A DNA stretch of 7,740 bases from Deltaproteobacteria bacterium. GTDB taxonomy: Bacteria; Desulfobacterota; Desulfuromonadia; Geobacterales; DSM-12255. Below the pieces are notes generated by a model. It saw only the letters and a list, made by a program, of their open reading frames with translations. It was not told where the DNA came from and did no database searches. Of this stretch, positions 1-5,270 are shown piece after piece. Both the position numbers and the translations under genes were made by a program. How positions within the stretch are numbered: position 1 is the first letter of the stretch; each line of letters starts with the position of its first letter. The stretch lies in the NCBI GenBank assembly GCA_017861215.1, contig JAGFXN010000072.1, forward strand, positions 1 through 7,740, given 5' to 3'.

Positions 1-79
1 GTTCTATCGCCTTCCCTACCTGTGTCGGCGACGATTCATCTTTAGCCATCTCAAGCGCTTGCCTGCCGCTGCCGCTCAC
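1..79 (-). CDS. Partial N-terminus of an unidentified protein, cut off by the window edge
   Basis: An open frame runs off the left edge on the minus strand. The first possible start is GTG at 79-77, which overlaps the TGA of the preceding methyltransferase gene in a GTGA arrangement typical of translational coupling. A later ATG at 49-47 is the alternative. From the GTG the visible residues begin MSGSGRQALEMAKDE and continue SSPTQVGKAIE, which reads as a soluble, probably helical start. Only about 26 codons are visible, so the family cannot be named. A GGAGGTGA string at 83-76 looks like a ribosome-binding site, but it overlaps the GTG and lies too far from the ATG for ideal spacing; part of it is simply the last Arg codon plus stop of the upstream gene. 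The gene is probably the third member of the uvrB operon. I am fairly sure something is encoded here, but unsure of the start and ignorant of the function. Confidence 0.45.
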   Translation of the reverse strand, partial: MSGSGRQALEMAKDESSPTQVGKAIE

Positions 80-729
80 CTCCAGAACCACCAGCTCCCC
101 TCTGCAAATTGACGGTATCCGGGGAAAATGCTGCGCAGCTTGGCCTCTTCCAGGCGCGAGCGGTACAGCTGTATCGCGACGAAGAGGCTGAGGATGGCCA
201 TGTTCTGCAGCGAAAAGCGGATGCCGGCGACAGCAGCGGCAGCAAGCATTTCTCCCGTGTAGATCGGGTGGCGGATCAGCCGGTACGGTCCGCCGGTCAC
301 CAGGATGCGCGCCTCCACGGTGATGCTGAAGGCACGGCGCGCCGTCCACATGCCGGCAACGGTAAGGATGGTGGCGGCGGCCATCCCCCAGAGCAGTACG
401 GAGAAGAGGGTGCGGTTGTTTGTGACCAGCGGCGCGGGAGGGGCAAGCAGCAGGGCGAACGGGAGGGCGCTGCCGAGCAGGGGGATGATGATCTCCTGCA
501 CCCCGCTGGAGCGCTGCACCGGGTTGGTGCGGCAGAGAAAAGCAATGATAAGGACGGCAAACAGGGCTGTTTCCGCCAGCCAGAGCGCCTTGACGGCGAA
601 GAGATCATATTGGCGGATTCTCTGCCAGAGGAAGACGGCGAGGATGCCTGCCATGGCGATACGGATGAGCCGGTGCAGCAGCCGTTCCGGCAGATAGCGG
701 CTGACCGTGCCGAAAGGGTCGAACTTCAT
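76..729 (-). CDS. Isoprenylcysteine carboxyl methyltransferase (ICMT/PEMT)-like membrane protein
   Basis: This 217-residue integral membrane protein has hydrophobic segments at roughly residues 22-37, 49-66, 80-98, 108-127 and 160-187. The family hallmark is near the C-terminus: GPYRLIRHPIYTGE (147-160), followed by the R..LEE..L...FPGY..F pattern (190-208). In ICMT and phospholipid N-methyltransferase relatives this region binds S-adenosylmethionine at the membrane surface. Bacterial members are common, and their substrates (small molecules, lipids or isoprenoid-like compounds) are mostly unknown, so no exact reaction is claimed. The ATG at 729-727 overlaps the uvrB stop as ATGA, so translation is probably coupled to uvrB and the gene lacks its own promoter. 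Length fits the bacterial family and the hallmark residues look intact. Confidence is high for the family and low for the substrate. A functional link to UvrB is not implied by the shared operon. Confidence 0.85.
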   Translation of the reverse strand: MKFDPFGTVSRYLPERLLHRLIRIAMAGILAVFLWQRIRQYDLFAVKALWLAETALFAVLIIAFLCRTNPVQRSSGVQEIIIPLLGSALPFALLLAPPAPLVTNNRTLFSVLLWGMAAATILTVAGMWTARRAFSITVEARILVTGGPYRLIRHPIYTGEMLAAAAVAGIRFSLQNMAILSLFVAIQLYRSRLEEAKLRSIFPGYRQFAEGSWWFWR

Positions 730-2720
730 TGCAGCTCAAGTCCTCTGATTTCCAGCTTTCGTATCCGGTCGCGCAGCTCGGCCGCCTTTTCGAAATCAAG
801 CTCCTTGGCGGCAGCCAGCATCTCCTTGCGCAGTTTCGTGACGAGCTTCTGCAGCTCCCTGGGCGGCAGGTACTCCTCCTGCTCCTCTGCCGCCAGCGGC
901 AGGTCGCAGTAATCCTTCTCCTCAATCGATTCGAGGATGGTGCGCAGCGCTTTGCGAACCGTCTGCGGCGTGATGCCATGAGCAGCATTGAACTCTTCCT
1001 GGATCCTGCGGCGGCGCATGGTTTCGTCGATGCACCCCTGCATCGACCTGGTGACCGTGTCCGCGTACATGATGACCCGGCCGGCAACGTTTCTGGCCGC
1101 CCGGCCGCAGGTCTGGGTGAGAGAGCGCTGCGAGCGGAGGAACCCCTCCTTGTCGGCATCCATGATTGCCACCAGCGACACCTCCGGCAGGTCAAGCCCC
1201 TCCCGCAGCAGGTTGATGCCGACCAGCAGGTCGAATTCGCCGCGCCGCAGCCCGCGGATGATCTCCATCCGCTGGATGGTGTCGATGTCCGAATGGAGAT
1301 AGCGGACCCGCACGCCGATGTCGCGGTAGTATTCGGTCAGCTCTTCAGCCATCCGCTTCGTCAGGGTGGTGGCCAGGATCCGCTCCCCCTTCTCCACCGT
1401 CTTGCGTACTTCATGGAGCAGGTCATCAACCTGATTGGTCGCCGGCCGGATTTCGATCAGCGGGTCGAGCAGACCGGTCGGGCGAATGACCTGTTCGACC
1501 ACCACGCCCCCCGCCTGCTGCAGCTCATAATCCGCCGGAGTGGCTGAGACATGAATTGTCTGGGTCAGTTTCGCTTCAAATTCGCCGAAATTGAGCGGCC
1601 GGTTGTCAAGCGCTGCCGGCAGGCGGAAACCGTAGTTGACCAGGGTCTCCTTCCGGCTCCGGTCGCCGCGGTACATGGCGCCGACCTGGGAGTTGGTGAT
1701 ATGTGATTCGTCGATGAAGAGGATAAAATCGTCCGGAAAATAGTCGATCAGGGTGTAGGGCGGCTCCCCCTCCCTTCTGCCGTCAAAGTAGCGGGAGTAG
1801 TTCTCGATCCCCTGACAGAAGCCCATCTCCTCCATCATCTCCAGGTCGAACATGGTCCGCTGCTCCAGCCGCTGCGCCTCCACCAGCATGTTTTCGCTGC
1901 GGAACCACTGCAGCCTTTCCCGCAGGTCGTTCCTGATCTCTTCTATCGCCCGCTCCAGGGTTTCTTTGGTTGCCACGTAATGCGAGGCCGGATAGATGGC
2001 ACATTTGGTCAGCCGGTTGAGGACAATGCCGCGCAGCGGGTCGATTTCGCTGATGCTCTCGACCGTATCGCCGAAGAACTCGATCCGCAGCGCTTTTTCA
2101 TCATCGTGCGCCGGGAAGATTTCGACATTATCCCCCCTGACGCGGAAACTGCCGCGGTGAAAGTCGAGGTCGTTCCGCTGGTACTGAATCTCCACCAGCT
2201 TGCGCAGCAGCGTGTCGCGGCCGTACTCTTCCCCTTGCCGGAAAAAGATATGCATCGCCTCATATTCAGCCGGTGAACCGATGCCGTAGATGCAGGAAAC
2301 CGAGGCGACAATGATGACGTCGCGCCTGGTCAGCAGGCTTCTGGTGGCGGAATGGCGCAGCTTGTCGATCTCGTCGTTGATGGCGGAGTCTTTGTCGATA
2401 AAGGTGTCGGTAGTCGGAATGTAGGCTTCCGGCTGGTAGTAGTCATAGTAGGAGACGAAATACTCGACGGCGTTGTCAGGGAAGAGCTCCTTGAATTCGC
2501 CGTAGAGCTGTGCCGCCAGGGTCTTGTTGGGAGCAAGGACCAGCGCCGGGCGGCCGGTGGCGGCAATAATGTTTGCCATGGTAAAGGTTTTGCCCGAGCC
2601 GGTGACGCCAAGCAGCACCTGATGCCGGTCACCGCGACGCAGCCCGGCGACCAGTTCGGCGATGGCCTGCGGCTGGTCACCGCGGGGGGTATAATCGGCA
2701 GTTATCCGGAAGACACTCAT
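726..2720 (-). CDS. uvrB: UvrABC excinuclease subunit B
   Basis: UvrB is the DNA-damage-verifying helicase-like subunit of nucleotide excision repair. It is loaded by UvrA2, inserts its beta-hairpin between the strands at a lesion, then recruits UvrC for dual incision. The 664-residue protein has the full family length. Visible landmarks are the N-terminal RGDQPQAI box (13-20), Walker A GVTGSGKT (38-45), the Tyr-rich beta-hairpin SYYDYYQPEAYIPTTDTF (90-107), Walker B DESH (337-340), helicase motif III VSATP (391-395), motif V GINLLREGLDLPEV (501-514), motif VI QTCGRAARN (536-544) and the C-terminal UVR domain (about 623-658) that contacts UvrC. All catalytic motifs are intact. The ATG at 2720 gives the canonical start; only a weak CAGGT lies just upstream. 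uvrB is the first gene of a minus-strand run and overlaps the methyltransferase by 4 bp. No recognisable LexA box was found upstream. Confidence 0.99.
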   Translation of the reverse strand: MSVFRITADYTPRGDQPQAIAELVAGLRRGDRHQVLLGVTGSGKTFTMANIIAATGRPALVLAPNKTLAAQLYGEFKELFPDNAVEYFVSYYDYYQPEAYIPTTDTFIDKDSAINDEIDKLRHSATRSLLTRRDVIIVASVSCIYGIGSPAEYEAMHIFFRQGEEYGRDTLLRKLVEIQYQRNDLDFHRGSFRVRGDNVEIFPAHDDEKALRIEFFGDTVESISEIDPLRGIVLNRLTKCAIYPASHYVATKETLERAIEEIRNDLRERLQWFRSENMLVEAQRLEQRTMFDLEMMEEMGFCQGIENYSRYFDGRREGEPPYTLIDYFPDDFILFIDESHITNSQVGAMYRGDRSRKETLVNYGFRLPAALDNRPLNFGEFEAKLTQTIHVSATPADYELQQAGGVVVEQVIRPTGLLDPLIEIRPATNQVDDLLHEVRKTVEKGERILATTLTKRMAEELTEYYRDIGVRVRYLHSDIDTIQRMEIIRGLRRGEFDLLVGINLLREGLDLPEVSLVAIMDADKEGFLRSQRSLTQTCGRAARNVAGRVIMYADTVTRSMQGCIDETMRRRRIQEEFNAAHGITPQTVRKALRTILESIEEKDYCDLPLAAEEQEEYLPPRELQKLVTKLRKEMLAAAKELDFEKAAELRDRIRKLEIRGLELQ

Positions 2721-2744
2721 ACCTGTTTTATATCACGGCAGGTA
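2720..2744. promoter_or_regulatory. Inverted repeat TACCTG-N13-CAGGTA abutting the uvrB start, possible operator
   Basis: Perfect 6-bp arms TACCTG (2720-2725) and CAGGTA (2739-2744) flank 13 bp that include the candidate uvrB -10. Position and symmetry fit a repressor site, but arms this short could arise by chance in a spacer of this length. It does not match the E. coli LexA box (CTGT-N8-ACAG) or the GGTT...ACC type described for Geobacter LexA. Confidence 0.2.
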
Positions 2745-2756
2745 GTGCCCTGTCAT
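2727..2756 (-). promoter_or_regulatory. Candidate uvrB promoter (ATGACA-N18-TATAAA)
   Basis: On the minus strand a -35-like ATGACA (2756-2751, 5 of 6 to consensus) is followed after 18 nt by TATAAA (2732-2727, 5 of 6). The predicted transcription start would fall on or next to the uvrB ATG, so use of this site would give an almost leaderless mRNA, fitting the weak ribosome-binding site. A competing -10, a perfect TATAAT on the minus strand at 2796-2791, has no good -35 at normal spacing. It is a prediction only. Confidence 0.3.
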
Positions 2757-2767
2757 GCGAAGTCAGC

Positions 2768-2795
2768 TTGATTTTTTCCTGCCGGAGTGTATTAT
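2768..2795 (+). promoter_or_regulatory. Candidate sigma70-type promoter for tatA
   Basis: TTGATT (2768-2773, 4 of 6 to TTGACA) is followed after 16 nt by TATTAT (2790-2795, 5 of 6 to TATAAT). The implied start, near 2802, would give a leader of about 27 nt before the tatA ATG, with the strong GAGGGGGA ribosome-binding site well placed. The -10 lies in the odd palindrome GTATTATAC (2789-2797), which also presents a perfect TATAAT to the minus strand. Confidence 0.45.
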
Positions 2796-2828
2796 ACGTT
2801 AAATATCTGTAAAGATTGAGGGGGACTT

Positions 2829-3017
2829 ATGTTCGGATTCGGAATGCCGGAATTGATTGTAATTCTGGTGATAGTACTGGTGGTGTTTGGTGCCGGGAGG
2901 CTCCCTGAAATAGGCGGGGCGCTCGGCAAAAGCATCAGGAATTTCAAAAAAGCCTCCGACGGCAAGGACGAGATCGATATCACTCCCGGAAAAAAGGAAG
3001 AGGAAAAAAAGAGCTAA
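2829..3017 (+). CDS. tatA: Twin-arginine translocase subunit, TatA/TatE family
   Basis: This 62-residue protein is a pore-forming component of the Tat system, which exports folded proteins with twin-arginine signals across the cytoplasmic membrane in partnership with TatC. It has the classic layout: a short periplasmic N-terminus with Glu8 (MPELI), a transmembrane helix at about 7-20, the FGAGRLPEIG hinge (20-29), an amphipathic helix (about 24-42, ending RNFKKA), and a charged Lys/Glu tail ending EEEKKS. The start is well supported by GAGGGGGA at 2818-2825, 3 nt before the ATG when the A is counted. The length and FG hinge favour TatA/E over TatB, which is usually longer. No tatC or tatB lies in the window, so its partner must be elsewhere. 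It heads a rightward run with the DUF948 and YtxH genes and may be co-transcribed with them. Confidence 0.95.
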   Translation: MFGFGMPELIVILVIVLVVFGAGRLPEIGGALGKSIRNFKKASDGKDEIDITPGKKEEEKKS

Positions 3018-3019
3018 CC

Positions 3020-3047
3020 TTGCTTTTCCCTAAGACAGGGATATACT
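3020..3047 (+). promoter_or_regulatory. Weak candidate promoter between tatA and the DUF948 gene
   Basis: TTGCTT (3020-3025, 3 of 6) and TATACT (3042-3047, 5 of 6) are 16 nt apart in the 76-bp spacer. A small TCCCT/AGGGA hairpin (3027-3031 with 3037-3041) lies between the two boxes and has no following T-run, so it is not a terminator. The DUF948/YtxH pair could therefore have its own promoter as well as read-through from tatA. Confidence 0.25.
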
Positions 3048-3093
3048 TCTAGAGTCTTCAAGCTGTTACCATTTTCATGGAGGCCGGCAAATT

Positions 3094-3483
3094 ATGATTC
3101 TGATTAATATTGCAGCGCTGATCGTTGCCGTTGCCGTTGTCGTGCTGGTGTTTGCCCTGATCCCTCTTATCAGGGAGCTGAAAGCAACTTCCATTGCCTT
3201 AAGAGAGGTTGTCCTCAGGATGGACAGTGATATCCAGCCGACCATCAGGGAACTGCACGCTGCTCTGGCTGACCTGAATGTAATAACTTCCGGCGCAGCA
3301 GAAAAGGTAGAAGATGTCAAATGTTTCATGTCCGCAGTCGGTGAAACCGGCAAAGGTCTGCGGACGATAAGTTCGGTTGTCAGCGGAGCAGCCACTGCTC
3401 TTTCCAATTCCGCATTATGGCTTACCGGCGCAAAGGTCGCCGGCTCATTCATGCTTGAAAAACTTACCAAAAAAAGGGGGTAA
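3094..3483 (+). CDS. DUF948 domain-containing membrane-anchored protein
   Basis: The 129-residue protein begins with a single transmembrane helix (about residues 2-26, ILINIAALIVAVAVVVLVFA), followed by a long soluble helical region with the DUF948 look: an acidic/Leu-rich stretch containing LREVVLRMDSDIQPTIREL (36-54), LHAALADLNVITSGAAEKV (54-72) and an SSVVSGAATALS segment (93-104), ending in a basic KKRG tail. The family includes Bacillus subtilis YtxG; its molecular function is not known, and a membrane-tethered helical scaffold is only inferred. The start is set by GGAGG at 3079-3083, 10 nt before the ATG. The YtxH gene follows after 6 bp, its ribosome-binding site lying inside this gene's last codons, so the two are very likely translated from one transcript. 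Confidence 0.8.
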   Translation: MILINIAALIVAVAVVVLVFALIPLIRELKATSIALREVVLRMDSDIQPTIRELHAALADLNVITSGAAEKVEDVKCFMSAVGETGKGLRTISSVVSGAATALSNSALWLTGAKVAGSFMLEKLTKKRG

Positions 3484-3489
3484 ACGGTT

Positions 3490-3804
3490 ATGGCTGATAA
3501 CGATAATGGCGCAGGTGTAGGTGCAGTACTTCTCTCATTCCTTGCCGGAGCAGCAGTAGGCGCCGGGGTTGCTCTGCTGGTCGCGCCGAAAACCGGTGGG
3601 GAACTGCGCGGCAAAATAAGAAGCATTACTGATGATGCCATCGACAAGATCAAGGAGTACACCAGCGAGGCACAGGACAAGATCAAGTCGACCATTGAAG
3701 ACGGCAAAGAGATGATCAATGAAAAGAAAAGCATCTTCACCTCGGCGATTGAAGCCGGCAAAGAGGCAATAGAGCGGGAGAAAGAGCGGCTGAAGAACGC
3801 CTGA
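3490..3804 (+). CDS. YtxH domain-containing protein
   Basis: This 104-residue protein shows the YtxH signature: a Gly-rich transmembrane helix with GAVLLSFLAGAAVGAGVALL (11-30), then APKTGGELRGKI (32-43), then a charged helical tail to the C-terminus with repeated Lys/Glu patterns (KIKEYTSEAQDKIKSTIED, 53-71) that could form a coiled coil. YtxH proteins are small envelope proteins linked in Firmicutes to general stress; no biochemical activity is established. The ATG is preceded by AAGGGGG (about 3474-3480) at good spacing. The gene ends in three tandem in-frame stops (TGATGATGA, 3802-3810) and is followed by a strong terminator, marking the end of the tatA-side transcription unit. Confidence is high for the family and low for the role. 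Confidence 0.85.
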   Translation: MADNDNGAGVGAVLLSFLAGAAVGAGVALLVAPKTGGELRGKIRSITDDAIDKIKEYTSEAQDKIKSTIEDGKEMINEKKSIFTSAIEAGKEAIEREKERLKNA

Positions 3805-3806
3805 TG

Positions 3807-3836
3807 ATGACAGGCTGCTAAAGCTTTGTTTATTAC
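3807..3836 (+). promoter_or_regulatory. Weak candidate promoter for the BrkB-family gene, upstream of the terminator hairpin
   Basis: ATGACA (3807-3812, 5 of 6 to the -35 consensus) and TATTAC (3831-3836, 4 of 6) lie 18 nt apart. Transcription from here would begin about where the 3840-3863 hairpin starts, placing that hairpin at the very 5' end of the mRNA. This is speculative, but no other promoter fits in the 13 bp between the T-run and the brkB start. Confidence 0.2.
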
Positions 3837-3839
3837 CTG

Positions 3840-3870
3840 AAAGGGGTGCAGCGCGTGCACCCCTTTTTTT
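3840..3870 (+). terminator. Strong intrinsic terminator after the YtxH gene
   Basis: GGGGTGCA (3843-3850) pairs perfectly with TGCACCCC (3856-3863) around a GCGCG loop. The flanking AAA (3840-3842) can extend pairing into the first Ts. The stem is followed by seven Ts (3864-3870). This is a textbook Rho-independent terminator for the tatA/DUF948/ytxH unit. The reverse orientation lacks an equal T-run, so it acts mainly on rightward transcription. Unusually, the next gene begins only 13 bp after it. Confidence 0.9.
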
Positions 3871-3883
3871 GGGGACCGTTTTC

Positions 3884-5233
3884 ATGACAGCAGCAAAAAT
3901 GACTGTCCGCCTGCGGCATTTTTTCTCGACTGCCTTGTGGGAAATCAATACGGCGGAATGCAGCAGGGTCAAACGCTACAGCTTGAAGAGTCTGCAGTTC
4001 CTGCTCCTGGTGTTCAGAAACTTCTGGCGAGACCAGTGCCTGCTGCAGGCCTCCGCGCTCGCCTTTACCTCAATCCTGTCGCTCGTCCCCTTCCTAGCCA
4101 TTCTCTTCGCCATCCTTGCCGGTTTCGGCCTGCAGCATCAACTGGAACCGCTGATCCTGGAACAGCTGTCAGCCGGCTCCCAGGAGGTTGCCGGACGGAT
4201 CATCAGATACATCGACAACACCAGCATGAAATCCCTCGGCTTCTACGGACTGTTGACTCTGTTCGTCACGGTGTTCATGCTGCTCGACAATGTCGAGAGT
4301 TCATTCAATACCATCTGGGGTGTGAAAGAGACCAGGACTCTCCGGAGCAAGCTGGGGGGGTACATCGGCGTAATCCTCAGTACGCCGGTCCTGGTCTTTT
4401 CCACTATCAGTGTTACCACCTTTATTGAAAGTCAGGATGCCTTCCAATGGCTGCTGCTTACAGCTCATGGCGGCGAACTGCTCCTCTACCTGCTCCGCTT
4501 CTTCCCCTATCTGGTAATCTGGGCGACACTGACCTTCGTCTACCTGATCATCCCCAACACCGTGGTGCGGCTTCGTCCGGCGCTGACCGGCGCCGTTATT
4601 GCCGGGATTTTATGGCAGATCGCCCAGTGGGGCTATATCCATTTTCAGATCGGCTTTGCCAGGAAAAACGCCATCTACTGGGCGATGGCTGCTCTGCCGA
4701 TATTCATGATCTGGATCTATGTCAGCTGGCTGATTCTTCTGTTCGGTGTCGAGATCGTCCATGTCAAGCAGAATATCAAGAACCTCAAGCGGGAGATACG
4801 AGCCGGCTCCATCTCTTTCAGGGTGCGGGAGCTTCTCACCCTTGCCATTCTGCAAACCGTTGTCACTGCTGCTGTCAACGGCAAAGGGGGCGTAACCGAA
4901 GCGGAACTGGGAGACAATCTTGATCTCCCGGAGAGGCTGCTGGAGGAATTGCTGAGGAATCTGGTCTCGACCGGTTTCCTCAAGACTGTTCCCGGCGAGA
5001 CCCCTGTGTACACTGCGGCCGGTAACCCACAGGATATTCTGGTCGCCGATGTATTAACCGCATTGCTCGACTCAGCCGGCGGCTGGCAGCCTCTTGCCCT
5101 TACCGAAGGGGAATCCTGCCTGGCCGAACTCCTGGCAAAGGGTGACGAGAGCAGGGCGGCAACTCTTGCCGACATTTCCCTGCTGCAGGTTGCCGAGAGT
5201 GCCGCTCTTGCAAAAAGGCGCGACGCTCATTGA
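3884..5233 (+). CDS. YihY/BrkB-family inner-membrane protein with C-terminal cytoplasmic domain
   Basis: The 449-residue protein carries a BrkB/YihY core with about six transmembrane segments (roughly residues 56-82, 119-136, 158-182, 197-224, 232-256 and 264-292). Family-like features include QASALAFTSILSLVPFLA (55-72), the FNTIWGV segment (141-147), LIIPNT (221-226) and IWIYVSWLILLFGVEI (276-291). Once called ribonuclease BN, this family is now regarded as membrane proteins of unsettled function. After the core comes a soluble region of about 150 residues whose RELLTLAILQTVVTAAV...GGVTEAELGDNLDLPERLLEELL... pattern resembles a winged-helix fold; that is inference. I chose ATG 3884 because GGGGA (3871-3875) lies 8 nt before it; an in-frame TTG at 3869 would start inside the preceding terminator's T-run, and ATG 3899 is also possible. 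The penicillin-binding protein gene follows after 37 bp, so the two are probably co-transcribed. Confidence 0.88.
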   Translation: MTAAKMTVRLRHFFSTALWEINTAECSRVKRYSLKSLQFLLLVFRNFWRDQCLLQASALAFTSILSLVPFLAILFAILAGFGLQHQLEPLILEQLSAGSQEVAGRIIRYIDNTSMKSLGFYGLLTLFVTVFMLLDNVESSFNTIWGVKETRTLRSKLGGYIGVILSTPVLVFSTISVTTFIESQDAFQWLLLTAHGGELLLYLLRFFPYLVIWATLTFVYLIIPNTVVRLRPALTGAVIAGILWQIAQWGYIHFQIGFARKNAIYWAMAALPIFMIWIYVSWLILLFGVEIVHVKQNIKNLKREIRAGSISFRVRELLTLAILQTVVTAAVNGKGGVTEAELGDNLDLPERLLEELLRNLVSTGFLKTVPGETPVYTAAGNPQDILVADVLTALLDSAGGWQPLALTEGESCLAELLAKGDESRAATLADISLLQVAESAALAKRRDAH

Positions 5234-5270
5234 CAAGGCTGGTGCTTTCACCTATGATGCGCCCAATCGT

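Noticed and set aside
109..912. 267-codon open frame on the plus strand, plus the frame at 729-1547
   Set aside because: Both lie antisense to uvrB and the methyltransferase, whose proteins are clearly recognisable; the translated sequences are low-complexity and Arg/Gly-rich, as expected of shadow frames in GC-rich DNA.
2721..2828. SOS (LexA) box for uvrB
   Set aside because: Neither CTGT-N8-ACAG nor a GGTT...ACC pattern of the Geobacter type could be found in the spacer.
3027..3041. TCCCT/AGGGA hairpin as a tatA terminator
   Set aside because: The stem is only 5 bp and is not followed by a T-run.
3869..3883. TTG start for the BrkB-family gene
   Set aside because: The codon overlaps the T-run of the preceding terminator and leaves the hairpin as the only upstream leader; ATG 3884 has GGGGA at suitable spacing.
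5094..5270. 59-codon N-terminal extension of the penicillin-binding protein
   Set aside because: Most of it lies within the BrkB coding region; it has no family features, and the membrane anchor with its basic tail is complete from ATG 5271.
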